From Flavihumibacter petaseus NBRC 106054 (GTDB lineage: Bacteria; Bacteroidota; Bacteroidia; Chitinophagales; Chitinophagaceae): 64,000 nucleotides of DNA. The stretch covers positions 124,001 through 188,000 of the forward strand of contig NZ_BBWV01000005.1 of assembly GCF_000974785.1 (NCBI RefSeq), written 5' to 3'. Within the stretch, counting starts at the first letter, position 1, and the number at the start of each line of letters is the position of its first letter. The notes under the pieces are model-generated. The model saw only the letters and a program-made list of their open reading frames with translations, did not search any database and was not told the DNA's origin. Positions 51,335 through 60,328 of the stretch are shown here, piece by piece. The position numbers and the translations under genes are program-made.

Positions 51335-52571
51335 ATACGCGGCGTCGCTGCTGCTCCTGCTGCCGTTGCAATTGCTGGCGCAGGAGACACCGGTGCTGCC
51401 GCTAGACACGATACTGCAGCGGATCGAGCGCAATAATGTACTGTTACAGTCCTTCGCGCTGAAAGCAGAAAGCTATAAATACACCGCGGATGCCGCTACT
51501 GCGTGGATGCCCCCGATGGTAGGCGTCGGCACCTTTATGACACCTTATCCCGGCCAGGAAATCATGGACACGCGGGACAAGGGCAACCTGATGCTGCAGA
51601 TCGAACAGGACATTCCGAATCCGGCAAAGCTGGCGGCAAAAAAACGCTTTATCGCCTCGCAGGGCAACGTCGATCGTGCAACGCGGGATATCACGCTTAA
51701 TGACCTGAAATCGCAGGCCAGGCGATTGTACAGCAACTGGCTGATTGCCGGCAAACGGATAAGTGTGCTGGAGGAGAATGAGAAGTTGCTCGTGATGATG
51801 AAGAAAATTGAAGAGGTCCGTTATCCCTATAACCAATCCCCACTGGGAAATGTGTACAAGGCCAATGCCGGGATCGAGGAGAACCGCAACATGATCCGGA
51901 TGCAACAGGGGGAAATAGCCAAAGCCAGGGCGTGGCTCAACAGCCTGATGAACGCAGCAGGTAATGATTCTTTCGACATCGATACCACCTATCAGCCCTT
52001 ATTCAATCCTATGACTACCTATGATACGCTGGCACTGTCCGGCATCCGGAAAGATGTGTTTAGAATGGATGAAAGCATCCGTTCGATGACCCTGAATATC
52101 GAAAGCATGAAAATGCAGAAGAAACCCGACTTCCGGATCCGGTATGACAACATGTACCCACTGGGATCCGGTATGCCGACTGCTTTCAGCATTATGGGCA
52201 TGGCAACTATCCCGATAGCACCATGGGCTTCCAGGATGTACAAATCGGAAATAAAATCGATGCAGCTCAATATTGAGAGCATGCAGAAGGAAAGATCCGC
52301 TATGCTGCAGGAAACCCAGGGAATGCTGTACGGTATGCAGTATGAGATCCAAACCATGCAGACCAGGGTAAAAGCAACGGAAGACAAAGTGATCACTGCC
52401 TTGAAACAGGCGCTGGATGCGAACTTCATCACTTACCAGGAAAACAGGATGCAGCTGACACAGGTAATTGATTCCTGGGAGGCGCTGACCATGATGCAGA
52501 TGACGGTGCTGGATGACAAACTGAAATTGTATGAAATGATCATTGAATATGAAAAAGCACTATACCGGTAA
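51318..52571 (+). CDS. TolC-family outer-membrane efflux protein
   Basis: ATG 51318 (MKYITEYAASLLLLLPLQLL) gives a signal peptide ending LAQ; 417 residues. The start overlaps the cusA stop by 17 bases. Two helical-hairpin repeats of the TolC type are visible (QIEQDIPNPAKLAAKKRFIA, DEKVITALKQALDANFITYQ-like heptads, QMTVLDDKLKLYEMIIEYEK). Unusually rich in Met (e.g. MQLNIESMQKERSAMLQ, GMLYGMQYEIQTMQ), fitting soft-metal transport. Outer-membrane exit duct of the Cus complex. Confidence 0.9.
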   Translation: MKYITEYAASLLLLLPLQLLAQETPVLPLDTILQRIERNNVLLQSFALKAESYKYTADAATAWMPPMVGVGTFMTPYPGQEIMDTRDKGNLMLQIEQDIPNPAKLAAKKRFIASQGNVDRATRDITLNDLKSQARRLYSNWLIAGKRISVLEENEKLLVMMKKIEEVRYPYNQSPLGNVYKANAGIEENRNMIRMQQGEIAKARAWLNSLMNAAGNDSFDIDTTYQPLFNPMTTYDTLALSGIRKDVFRMDESIRSMTLNIESMKMQKKPDFRIRYDNMYPLGSGMPTAFSIMGMATIPIAPWASRMYKSEIKSMQLNIESMQKERSAMLQETQGMLYGMQYEIQTMQTRVKATEDKVITALKQALDANFITYQENRMQLTQVIDSWEALTMMQMTVLDDKLKLYEMIIEYEKALYR

Positions 52572-53775
52572 CATCTTATTTATGGCGCTGTTGCTATCGG
52601 CACTGGCGGGTTGCAAAATCAAAGACCGCGAGCCGGAGAAAAGTGGCCACGCCGCTAAACATGACCTGCGCATCGACAGCAATATCATCGCGGCAGCGCA
52701 GCCGGTAACTATTCGGATCAGTTCCGGCATACCGGTGATACAACCCGATTCCGGCATGAAGGTGTTTTCCGTAACCATCAGGGGAACGGTCACTTATGAT
52801 ACCAGGAATGAAACCAGCATTTCCAGCAGGGTAAACGGCCGGATCGAGAAGCTTTACGTGAAATATAATTTCCAGCCTGTGAAGAAAGGGCAGCGCATCC
52901 TTGAAATCTATGCTCCGGAACTCGCGGCAGCACAACGCGAGCTGTTGTACATCTCCCAATCCGGTAATGCTGGTGATCTGTTGCAGCGGGCAAGGCAGCG
53001 ATTACTGTTATTGGGCATGCTGCCGGGGCAGATCGATCAGCTGATCAGAACAGGGAATGTGTTGTACCGTGTGCCTGTGTACAGCAACGCCGATGGCTAT
53101 ATCCTCGAAAAACAGGCAGCTGCAATTGCGGGTATACCCACCATAAGGTCCCTTAATGTATCCGGTGCTGATGAGATGAACCAGATGAATGGCTCTGCCG
53201 CAGAAACTTCGAACAGTGATGGTACCGCCAAAATCACAGCACCACCGGTCATGCTGCGGGAGGGGCAGTATATCAGTGCAGGACAATCGCTGTATACCAT
53301 CTACCAGGAGAAAGACCTCGTAGCGGCTTTCGCATTGCGGCCGGAACAGGCAGCCCACATCAAAAACGGTTCAAAGCTGTTGATCCGCGCCGAAGGACAA
53401 CCGGAGAAATTAATACCCGGGTTTATCGGGCTGATCCAGCCGGTTGTCAATTCCGGTGAAAACTTCACGCTGGCCAGGGTTTACCTGAGGAACAGCGGAC
53501 TCCTGCCGGGACAAATCGTCAGTGCAACCATTCCCCTGGTGCATCCATCCGGATGGTGGATACCTCAAAAAGCCGTTTGGCGATCCGGAAATAACAGTAT
53601 CGTGTTCAGAAAAGAAAAAACAGCTTTCGTTCCTCAAACAGTGAGAACCGGAATTGAAGCTGAAGGCTGGGTACAGGTACTAACGCCGATTGGCGATTGG
53701 CTGTTGGCCGAAAATGCCTGGTACCTGGTGGATAGTGAGAGTTTCCTTTCGACGGACAGTCAAAAAAAGCAATAG
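52549..53775 (+). CDS. CusB-type RND periplasmic adaptor lipoprotein
   Basis: Start at ATG 52549 (MKKHYTGNILFMALLLSALAG), lipobox ALAGCK (Cys22), overlapping the TolC stop by 23 bases; 408 residues. Barrel-sandwich/lipoyl half ISSRVNGRIEKLYVKYNFQP, a helical hairpin (AAAQRELLYISQSGN, RLLLLGM), second half APPVMLREGQYISAGQSLYTI, then beta-barrel and membrane-proximal domains. Links CusA to TolC. It lacks the N-terminal heavy-metal-binding domain present in the next adaptor. Confidence 0.85.
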   Translation: MKKHYTGNILFMALLLSALAGCKIKDREPEKSGHAAKHDLRIDSNIIAAAQPVTIRISSGIPVIQPDSGMKVFSVTIRGTVTYDTRNETSISSRVNGRIEKLYVKYNFQPVKKGQRILEIYAPELAAAQRELLYISQSGNAGDLLQRARQRLLLLGMLPGQIDQLIRTGNVLYRVPVYSNADGYILEKQAAAIAGIPTIRSLNVSGADEMNQMNGSAAETSNSDGTAKITAPPVMLREGQYISAGQSLYTIYQEKDLVAAFALRPEQAAHIKNGSKLLIRAEGQPEKLIPGFIGLIQPVVNSGENFTLARVYLRNSGLLPGQIVSATIPLVHPSGWWIPQKAVWRSGNNSIVFRKEKTAFVPQTVRTGIEAEGWVQVLTPIGDWLLAENAWYLVDSESFLSTDSQKKQ

Positions 53776-53777
53776 AA

Positions 53778-54995
53778 ATGCGACGAATAGCATTCATAAA
53801 AAATCTGGCTGCTGTTGCCATCTTACCAGCAGTGTTGCTGATGGCCTGCAGCAGCGATAATAAAGGATCGGCTAAAAGCAAAAAAAAGCAGACCTATACC
53901 TGTTCTATGCATCCGCAGATCGTACAGGAGGCTCCCGGAACCTGTCCCATTTGTGGAATGGATCTCGTGCCTTTTGACAAGAACAATGCCGTGTCATTTC
54001 TCACTTTAAATGAAAGCCAGGTGGCGCTGGCCAATATCAGTACGGTACTGGTGGGTAGCGGTGATTTTGCCGCTTCCAAATCGCTTAATGGGCGACTGGT
54101 GGTGGATCCGGAGCAGACCACCGTGATCTCCAGCCGCATGCAGGGAAGAATTGAGAATCTGTACATTAAGGAACTGGGCAGAAAGGTGGAACGGGGCCAA
54201 CCACTGTACCGGATCTACTCAGAACAACTGGCTGTATTGCAACAGGAATTCCTGTTGGCAGTTGCACAGGCGAAACAATTTCCGGAAGACGAACGTTTCC
54301 GGCAGATTGAAAAGGCAGCCCGGCAGAAACTGTTGCTCTATTCCCGCACTCCGGCTCAACTGGACCAACTGATCAGTGCTCAGAAAACCGATCCCTTTGT
54401 AATCTATCCCGCCCCGTCAGGTGGTGTGGTGTCGGAACTGATGGTGACGGAAGGGCAATATGTAGCTGAAGGTGGTGGCATCATGCGGCTGGAAGGATAT
54501 GACAAATTATGGGTAGAAGCCGATGCATATCCTGCCGATCTTGCTTCAATAACTATCGGACAGCCTGTTACCGTTATCATTCCCGGGTGGGAAGAACAAC
54601 CACAAAACATGACCATTCAGTTTATCAATCCATCATATCAGGCCGGAAGTCAGCTCACCCAGGTCAGGGGCTCCATTTCGAATCCCGGCAACCACTGGCA
54701 GCCGGGATTACAGGCACGCATATCAATACCCCACCGGCAACCGGGCAAATCACTGATCCTGCCTGTCAATGCAGTGATCCGTGAAGGGAAAGGCTTGCAT
54801 GTATGGCTGGAGACGGCGAAGGGAAGATTCGAACCCCGGATGATTCAGGCAGGTGCGGAAACCGAGGCCATGATCGAAGTGCTGGGGGGACTGGAAACGG
54901 GTGATCGTGTAGTGGTGACCGGGGCTTACCTGCTGAACAGTGAATTCATTTTGAAAAAAGGTGCGGATCCTATGACCGGTCACCATCATCAATAG
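53778..54995 (+). CDS. cusB: CusB-type adaptor with N-terminal heavy-metal-binding domain
   Basis: 405 residues with a lipobox (LLMACSSDN, Cys24). About 39-67: the heavy-metal-binding domain YTCSMHPQIVQEAPGTCPIC followed by GMDLVP, with Cys, His and Met ligands. The rest is an adaptor: SSRMQGRIENLYIKELGRKV, a helical hairpin, and APSGGVVSELMVTEGQYVAE. Probably delivers copper to CusA. Two adaptors (this one and 52549-53775) in one operon could form mixed hexamers. Only 2 bases separate the genes. Confidence 0.9.
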   Translation: MRRIAFIKNLAAVAILPAVLLMACSSDNKGSAKSKKKQTYTCSMHPQIVQEAPGTCPICGMDLVPFDKNNAVSFLTLNESQVALANISTVLVGSGDFAASKSLNGRLVVDPEQTTVISSRMQGRIENLYIKELGRKVERGQPLYRIYSEQLAVLQQEFLLAVAQAKQFPEDERFRQIEKAARQKLLLYSRTPAQLDQLISAQKTDPFVIYPAPSGGVVSELMVTEGQYVAEGGGIMRLEGYDKLWVEADAYPADLASITIGQPVTVIIPGWEEQPQNMTIQFINPSYQAGSQLTQVRGSISNPGNHWQPGLQARISIPHRQPGKSLILPVNAVIREGKGLHVWLETAKGRFEPRMIQAGAETEAMIEVLGGLETGDRVVVTGAYLLNSEFILKKGADPMTGHHHQ

Positions 54996-55022
54996 GCAAA
55001 AAAATCATAATCAACCAAAGCA

Positions 55023-55577
55023 ATGAAAACAATCAACACGACCATGACGGCATTAACAGCATTGATCTTTATGGTGTCTTGCGGGGAAGGAAAAACTGAC
55101 CGGAACGCCGGTCATGAGGGTCATGACAGTACGGCAACGGCAACTGCTCCTGCAGCAGCAACTCCGGAAAAGGCGAAATTCAAAGAAGACAAGCTCAATG
55201 CCGTCTACCAGCACTACATTCACCTCACCACAGCCTTGACCAATGATGATGCGAATGAAGCCAGCGTAGCGGCTAATGCGATTGAGGCCGGTAGCAAGGA
55301 AATGGCCGATGGCGTGACCTTGGCGGCCAGCGCGGCAAAGATCTCGTCAGCAACCGATATCAATGCCCAGCGGGAAGCGTATTCAACCATGAGCGATGCA
55401 TTGATCACGCTGGCGAAAAAATCGGGACTATCTAGTGGCGAGTTGTATATCGATTTCTGTCCCATGGCGCTGAACGATAAAGGCGCCTATTGGATTAGTT
55501 CCGGCAGGAAGATTGTCAATCCGTATTTCGGTGAGAAAATGAAAACCTGCGGGGAAGTGAAAGACAGTATCAAATAA
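55023..55577 (+). CDS. DUF3347 lipoprotein (second copy)
   Basis: 184 residues, lipobox LIFMVSCGEG (Cys20), then a His/Thr/Ala-rich linker (NAGHEGHDSTATATAPAA). The DUF3347 core (VYQHYIHLTTALTNDDANEA, DFCPMALNDKGAYWISSG, INPYFG-type IVNPYFGEKMKTCGEV) repeats the layout of the first copy: FCPM, NPY(F/Y)G, KM-x-x-CG. Probably a periplasmic copper-handling protein like the first copy. Confidence 0.88.
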   Translation: MKTINTTMTALTALIFMVSCGEGKTDRNAGHEGHDSTATATAPAAATPEKAKFKEDKLNAVYQHYIHLTTALTNDDANEASVAANAIEAGSKEMADGVTLAASAAKISSATDINAQREAYSTMSDALITLAKKSGLSSGELYIDFCPMALNDKGAYWISSGRKIVNPYFGEKMKTCGEVKDSIK

Positions 55578-55587
55578 TTCCATTACC

Positions 55588-56172
55588 ATGATTTCTCAAA
55601 CAATGAAATACCTATTGCGTTTATCAGTTATACTGCTCTTCCTGGTAACGGGATCTTTGGAAGCCAGTGCGCAGGCAACTGAAGTGTGTTATAACCCCAA
55701 CCTGGTAAAAGATACATCAAAAAAGAGCATCAACGCTATGGCGGTGGGGGTTGTTTCGGGGGATAGCATCAGGATAGCTTATCATTCACCTGCTGTGAGA
55801 AAAAGAGTGATTTGGGGCGGACTCGTGCCCTATGATGAAGTTTGGGTGACCGGCGCCCACGATGCAACGACCATTGAAATCGGAAAGACGATGATCATCG
55901 CCGGCAAGGAACTGGCCCCGGGAAAGTATGCCTTGTTTACCATTCCCGGCAAAAAGGAATGGATGGTCATCATCAACCGTCACTGGCAACAACACCTGGC
56001 CTCGGAATACGATCAGAAAGATGATGCTGTCAGGCTGAAAGTCAGGCCGAAAAAAAATGGGCATACCGAGCGATTGCAGTACTTTATCACCGGCACCACC
56101 AGAAATGCGGGTAAGATTGCGATGGCCTGGGAACAAATTATAATCGAATTTCCATTCAGCATAAACAATTGA
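55588..56172 (+). CDS. DUF2911 exported protein
   Basis: 194 residues with a signal ending SLEASAQ (start 55588, or Met 55603). DUF2911 features: SGDSIRIAYHSPAVRKRVIWG, LVPYDEVWVTGAHDATTIEI, IAGKELAPGKYALFTIPGKK, and WQQHLASEYDQKDDAVRLKV. Secreted beta-protein of unknown role, frequent in Bacteroidota. It sits in the copper operon between the second DUF3347 and the ATPase, so a metal-stress role is possible. Confidence 0.88.
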   Translation: MISQTMKYLLRLSVILLFLVTGSLEASAQATEVCYNPNLVKDTSKKSINAMAVGVVSGDSIRIAYHSPAVRKRVIWGGLVPYDEVWVTGAHDATTIEIGKTMIIAGKELAPGKYALFTIPGKKEWMVIINRHWQQHLASEYDQKDDAVRLKVRPKKNGHTERLQYFITGTTRNAGKIAMAWEQIIIEFPFSINN

Positions 56173-56174
56173 TC

Positions 56175-58217
56175 ATGGAACATCAGCACCAACATAAACC
56201 GCAGCACCTGCAAGAACATCAGCATCAGCACCAGCACCAGGAACAGCATAATGTTCCCATGGGCCATGCCGGTCATGATCATCATGCGATGATGATCAAC
56301 GATTTCAAAAAAAGGTTTTACATCGTGCTGGTGCTGACGGTACCGGTGATGCTGTTATCGGAAATGATCCAGCACTGGCTGAAAATTCATTTCAGTTTCC
56401 CGGGAAGTCAATATGTTCTGCTGTTACTTTCTTCCATTATCTTTTTTTATGGTGGCTGGCCCTTTTTGAAGGGGTGGTGGGAAGAAATAAAAAACAGGGC
56501 GCCCGGTATGATGACCCTGATCGGCTTTGCCATTACCGTTGCCTATGGGTATAGTGTGGCGACAATATTCGGCCTGCAGGGGATGGATTTCTTTTGGGAG
56601 CTGGCAACGTTGATACTGATCATGTTGCTGGGTCATTGGATCGAAATGAAATCCATTGCAGGGGCATCCCGGGAACTGGAGTTGCTGGTTCAGCTGATGC
56701 CTGATGATGCCCACCTTGTTCACGGCGAACAAGTGATGGACGTGAAAACAGCTACGCTGAAAGAAAATGATGTCATCCTCATCAAGCCGGGGGAGAAAGT
56801 AGCAGCTGACGGACTGATCGCTTCCGGAGAAAGCTATGTGAACGAAAGCCTGCTTACCGGTGAATCGAAACCGGTAGAGAAGAAAAAGGGCGATAAGGTT
56901 ATTGCCGGTTCTATCAATGGCAATGGTGCAATCAGGGTGACCGTTTTGCATGGCGTAAAGGATTCTTATCTCTCCCAGGTGATCCGGCTGGTGCAGGACG
57001 CGCAACAATCGAAGTCGCGAACGCAGCTCCTGGCAGATACAGCAGCCCGCTGGCTGACCCTGATCGCTATCGTGGCGGGTCTGGTTACTTTTTTCATCTG
57101 GTATCTTTCCGGGAGCACGTTGGCATTTGCCATCGAAAGGATGGTAACAGTTATTGTCATTTGTTGCCCGCACGCATTGGGATTGGCCATTCCGCTGGTT
57201 GTGGCTAAATCTACTTCTTTGTCTGCCCGAAATGGCTTGCTGATCAAAAATCGGACTGCCTTTGAGAATTCCCGTAAAATAACCACGCTGGTATTTGACA
57301 AGACTGGTACGTTGACCATTGGAAAATTTGAAGTATCGAAAATCGTCGTCCTGCTGAACGAACTTACTGAAACGGATTTGCTGCGGTATGCCGCCGCACT
57401 GGAGCAGAACTCCGAACATCCCATTGCCACAGGTATTCTGCAGAAAGCTAAAGCATCTTCTGTACCTGTACCGCTGGCTGAAAACTTTACGGCCATTACG
57501 GGGAAAGGAGTGGAGGCAATAGTAGAAGGCCGGCTGGTCAAAGTGGTGAGTCCTGGTTATTTGAAGGAAACCAACATCTCCATTCCCGGTAGCTTTCGTC
57601 CCGCAGCAGATGAAACAGTGGTTTTTGTGCTCCTGGACGACAGGCTGGCGGGATATATTTCGCTGGCCGATACCATCCGGCCGGAGTCCGCGGAAGCCAT
57701 TCAGACCCTGCGTGAAAACGGGATCAGATCGGTGTTGCTTACTGGCGATAACCGGCAGGTGGCGGAGAGCGTCAGCAAGCAACTGGGAATGGACAGCTTT
57801 TTTGCTGAGGTGCTGCCGCATGAGAAACTACAAAAGATAAAAGAGTTGCAGGATAAGGGGGAATTTGTAGCAATGACCGGCGACGGGGTGAATGACGCAC
57901 CTGCATTGGCACAGGCCAATATCGGGATAGCAGTTGGCTCCGGTTCCGATATCGCTGCTGAAACCGCCGGTATCGTGTTGGTGAACAGTAATCCGAAAGA
58001 CATAGTAAACCTCATTCTTTTTGGCAAAGCCACCTACCGGAAGATGATCCAGAACCTCGCCTGGGCCACCGGTTATAATATTTTTGCCCTTCCGCTTGCC
58101 GCCGGCGTGTTGTACAAGGCTGGAATCTTACTGAGTCCCGCGGCAGGTGCAGTCCTGATGAGTGTCAGCACGGTAGTGGTGGCGATCAATGCCAGTCTGC
58201 TGAAAGTGAAGCAGTGA
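56175..58217 (+). CDS. copB: CopB-type (CPH) copper-exporting P1B ATPase
   Basis: Start at ATG 56175 (MEHQHQHKPQHLQEHQHQHQ); 680 residues. The His-rich N-terminus (HQHQHQEQHNVPMGHAGHDHH) replaces the usual CxxC domains. Membrane segments (VLTVPVMLLSEMIQHWL, LATLILIMLLGHWIEMKS), actuator TGES (NESLLTGESKPVE), the metal motif C331-P332-H333 in ICCPHALGLAIPLVVA, phosphorylation Asp375 in FDKTGTLT, HP-type SEHPIATGIL and MTGDGVNDAPALAQA. CPH marks the P1B-3/CopB subgroup, known for Cu(I)/Cu(II) or Ag export. Last gene of the operon, 2 bases after the DUF2911 stop. Confidence 0.95.
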   Translation: MEHQHQHKPQHLQEHQHQHQHQEQHNVPMGHAGHDHHAMMINDFKKRFYIVLVLTVPVMLLSEMIQHWLKIHFSFPGSQYVLLLLSSIIFFYGGWPFLKGWWEEIKNRAPGMMTLIGFAITVAYGYSVATIFGLQGMDFFWELATLILIMLLGHWIEMKSIAGASRELELLVQLMPDDAHLVHGEQVMDVKTATLKENDVILIKPGEKVAADGLIASGESYVNESLLTGESKPVEKKKGDKVIAGSINGNGAIRVTVLHGVKDSYLSQVIRLVQDAQQSKSRTQLLADTAARWLTLIAIVAGLVTFFIWYLSGSTLAFAIERMVTVIVICCPHALGLAIPLVVAKSTSLSARNGLLIKNRTAFENSRKITTLVFDKTGTLTIGKFEVSKIVVLLNELTETDLLRYAAALEQNSEHPIATGILQKAKASSVPVPLAENFTAITGKGVEAIVEGRLVKVVSPGYLKETNISIPGSFRPAADETVVFVLLDDRLAGYISLADTIRPESAEAIQTLRENGIRSVLLTGDNRQVAESVSKQLGMDSFFAEVLPHEKLQKIKELQDKGEFVAMTGDGVNDAPALAQANIGIAVGSGSDIAAETAGIVLVNSNPKDIVNLILFGKATYRKMIQNLAWATGYNIFALPLAAGVLYKAGILLSPAAGAVLMSVSTVVVAINASLLKVKQ

Positions 58218-58245
58218 CTGCTACCAATGCAATTCCTGTTACCGT

Positions 58246-58836
58246 CTAAATATAAAAGCCGGTAGGCAATCCTTTACCCAGTTTCTTCAGGTGGGAATTC
58301 AACACGCCCGAATCGATCGGGAGTTTTTTATATGTACCGGCAGGAACAACCACTACCTGTCCATTGGAAAAAACGGGGGCTGCGGGAATAAAAACCGTTG
58401 CGTTATCATTGGCGTCAACATCAATTAAATAAGCAGGTTTCCAGTAGCCATCGGTATGCACCATACAGGTCTCATAAACATCTTCCTTAACCGTTGCCGT
58501 CCCAATCTTTACTTCAGTTTCTTTCTTAAGATCGCCGTAACCCGGCACAAAATCAGCGAGTTTGCCATCCAGCCAGTCACTCATCCGTTTAAATAGCGTC
58601 ATCTTCACCAGGAAACCTGCTATGATGCAAATCAGCAGAAAAAGGATGACAGCAATGACGGCATCTCCACCCGGCCCCAATACGGTGTCTATATGAAGCA
58701 GCTTCGTTACTTTCCCTCCCATAACCAGGAATTTCTTCCAGAATTTACTGATTACAGCAAATGTGATCAGAACGGGCATAATGAAAATGAAGCCGGTAAT
58801 AACGTGCCGCCAGATAATTTTATAAACCTTTTTCAT
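58246..58836 (-). CDS. DUF502 membrane protein
   Basis: 196 residues with two N-terminal membrane segments (HVITGFIFIMPVLITFAVIS, AVIAVILFLLICIIAGFLV), then the DUF502 body: FVPGYGDLKKETEVKIGTAT-type segment, VYETCMVHTDGYWKPAYLID, VFIPAAPVFSNGQVVVVPAG. Function unknown. Convergent with the copper operon, with only 28 bases between, and no visible terminator. Confidence 0.88.
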   Translation of the reverse strand: MKKVYKIIWRHVITGFIFIMPVLITFAVISKFWKKFLVMGGKVTKLLHIDTVLGPGGDAVIAVILFLLICIIAGFLVKMTLFKRMSDWLDGKLADFVPGYGDLKKETEVKIGTATVKEDVYETCMVHTDGYWKPAYLIDVDANDNATVFIPAAPVFSNGQVVVVPAGTYKKLPIDSGVLNSHLKKLGKGLPTGFYI

Positions 58837-58875
58837 AAAATCGCCTTTCCATCCAAATTATCACAATTTGACGGA

Positions 58876-59814
58876 TTAGGCGCGGGTCTCCACACTCACA
58901 GCCGTTTGTGCCGCTGCAGCCATCTGCTTCTTATGGAGGGCAATTTTGGTGGGACTGCCAAACAGGAAGAACATCTTTTGCCGGAATCCTTTTGCGCCTT
59001 TGATATCAGTCACCATTTCCTGGTACTCATGAAAGTTCAGATACAGGGGGTTCATGCTGGTATCAATCGGGGTCGTGATCCCGTAGGTAGGCCTTTCCTG
59101 CTCGGGGGTGAAGGTGCCGAAGAGTTTATCCCAGAACACAAAGATCACCCCGAAATTCTTATCCAGGTACTTCTCATCTGACCCATGATGCACCCGGTGG
59201 TTGGAAGGGGTAACAATGTATTTTTCAATGATGGGATGCAGTTTGGTGATGTACTCTGTATGTTGCCAGAACTGGAACAAGACACCGATCTGGTTCACCA
59301 GGAAGAAAACTACCGGATGAAATCCGAGGAACGCAACCGGCAGAAAGAAGAAGATCTTGAAATGCTGCACCCAGCTGAGGCGAAAAGAAACGGTGAGATT
59401 ATAGTGTTCAGCCGTATGGTGTACCACGTGGGTAGCCCAGAAGAAACGGCAATAATGCGAAGTCACATGTGCTGCATAACTGCAAAGATCGTAGATCAGG
59501 ATGCAGGGAATGATGGTCCACCAGTTCAGCGCCATCCGCCAGGGGACAAGGTTGTACACAAATACGGTGCAATAGATCAGTCCGACTTTGATCACCAGGT
59601 TGAGCGCCACATTTCCCAGGCCTACAAACAGGGAGCCAAGGCTTTCTTTTGTATTGTATTTTTTCCCTTCGTTACGGTGAGAAATGTAGATTTCAAGGAA
59701 AGTGAAAAAAGCCATAAAAGGGATCGCATACACAATGAGGTCGCCGGATTGTTTTTCCAGGTGCGTAATATGTTCAAAGGGTATTTTCGCTGCGCCGAAC
59801 AGGTCTAAAAACAT
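58876..59814 (-). CDS. Sterol desaturase/fatty acid hydroxylase-family membrane enzyme
   Basis: 312 residues with four or five hydrophobic segments (LIVYAIPFMAFFTFLEIYI, WWTIIPCILIYDLCSYAAHV). The eight-His di-iron signature is present: HVTSHYCRFFWATHVVHHTAEHYN-region with H-x4-H and H-x-x-HH patterns, HTEYITKLHP, and HRVHHGSDEKYLDKN (HxxHH), ending in FGVIFVFWDKLFGTF. Di-iron enzymes of this family hydroxylate or desaturate lipids with O2. The likely substrate in Bacteroidota is a fatty acid or carotenoid; unproven. Confidence 0.9.
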   Translation of the reverse strand: MFLDLFGAAKIPFEHITHLEKQSGDLIVYAIPFMAFFTFLEIYISHRNEGKKYNTKESLGSLFVGLGNVALNLVIKVGLIYCTVFVYNLVPWRMALNWWTIIPCILIYDLCSYAAHVTSHYCRFFWATHVVHHTAEHYNLTVSFRLSWVQHFKIFFFLPVAFLGFHPVVFFLVNQIGVLFQFWQHTEYITKLHPIIEKYIVTPSNHRVHHGSDEKYLDKNFGVIFVFWDKLFGTFTPEQERPTYGITTPIDTSMNPLYLNFHEYQEMVTDIKGAKGFRQKMFFLFGSPTKIALHKKQMAAAAQTAVSVETRA

Positions 59815-59912
59815 TGCTTGCTTTTGATTTGGATTGCGCCGTAACTGGCCACAACACCATGGTTAAAATGAAAGTTTGGAATGCTGATACTGAAAGATTC
59901 GGTTAGGGAAGA

Positions 59913-60254
59913 TCAGTTCCACGGGGGCGGAACCAGGCTATCGGGATAAACCGAAGCCAGGTCATATGCGGCAGGCACAGGGTAACCTGGCAGGCTGATA
60001 TCTGAGATGATTCTTTCAAATGATAACCGGTTCATCGTGAACGCCCCGATCTGTACCGCTTGCAGGGTGTGCTCGATACCATCGAAGTCGTAACCCGTCG
60101 TATTGACGGATGTTTTATGCTGCTTTTCCATGGAATAGCAGTTGTTGCTGTCCATGCAATTCTCGGACCCCGGCAGGATCAGGTACACGATAACATGACT
60201 GACCATGACCACCAGCAATACGCATCGGGTTATGACGGCTAAAAAATTATTCAC
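59913..60254 (-). CDS. Small membrane-anchored hypothetical protein
   Basis: 113 residues from a GTG at 60254. One hydrophobic N-terminal segment (VLLVVMVSHVIVYLIL), then a short Cys-containing stretch (GSENCMDSNNCYSMEKQHKT) and a C-terminus ending LVPPPWN. Cys-x5-Cys with Met and His would suit metal or redox function, and the copper operon is nearby, but nothing proves a link. Family not recognised. Confidence 0.5.
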   Translation of the reverse strand: MNNFLAVITRCVLLVVMVSHVIVYLILPGSENCMDSNNCYSMEKQHKTSVNTTGYDFDGIEHTLQAVQIGAFTMNRLSFERIISDISLPGYPVPAAYDLASVYPDSLVPPPWN

Positions 60255-60328
60255 CTTTGCGGGTAATGATTTCTGAATATAGGCATTTGTTCATAGAATT
60301 AGGCGTTAAACTTCAATACTTTTAAATA

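Noticed and set aside
56424-57821. 465-codon minus-strand frame within the ATPase gene
   Set aside because: It overlaps the whole catalytic core of a certain P-type ATPase and has no family features.
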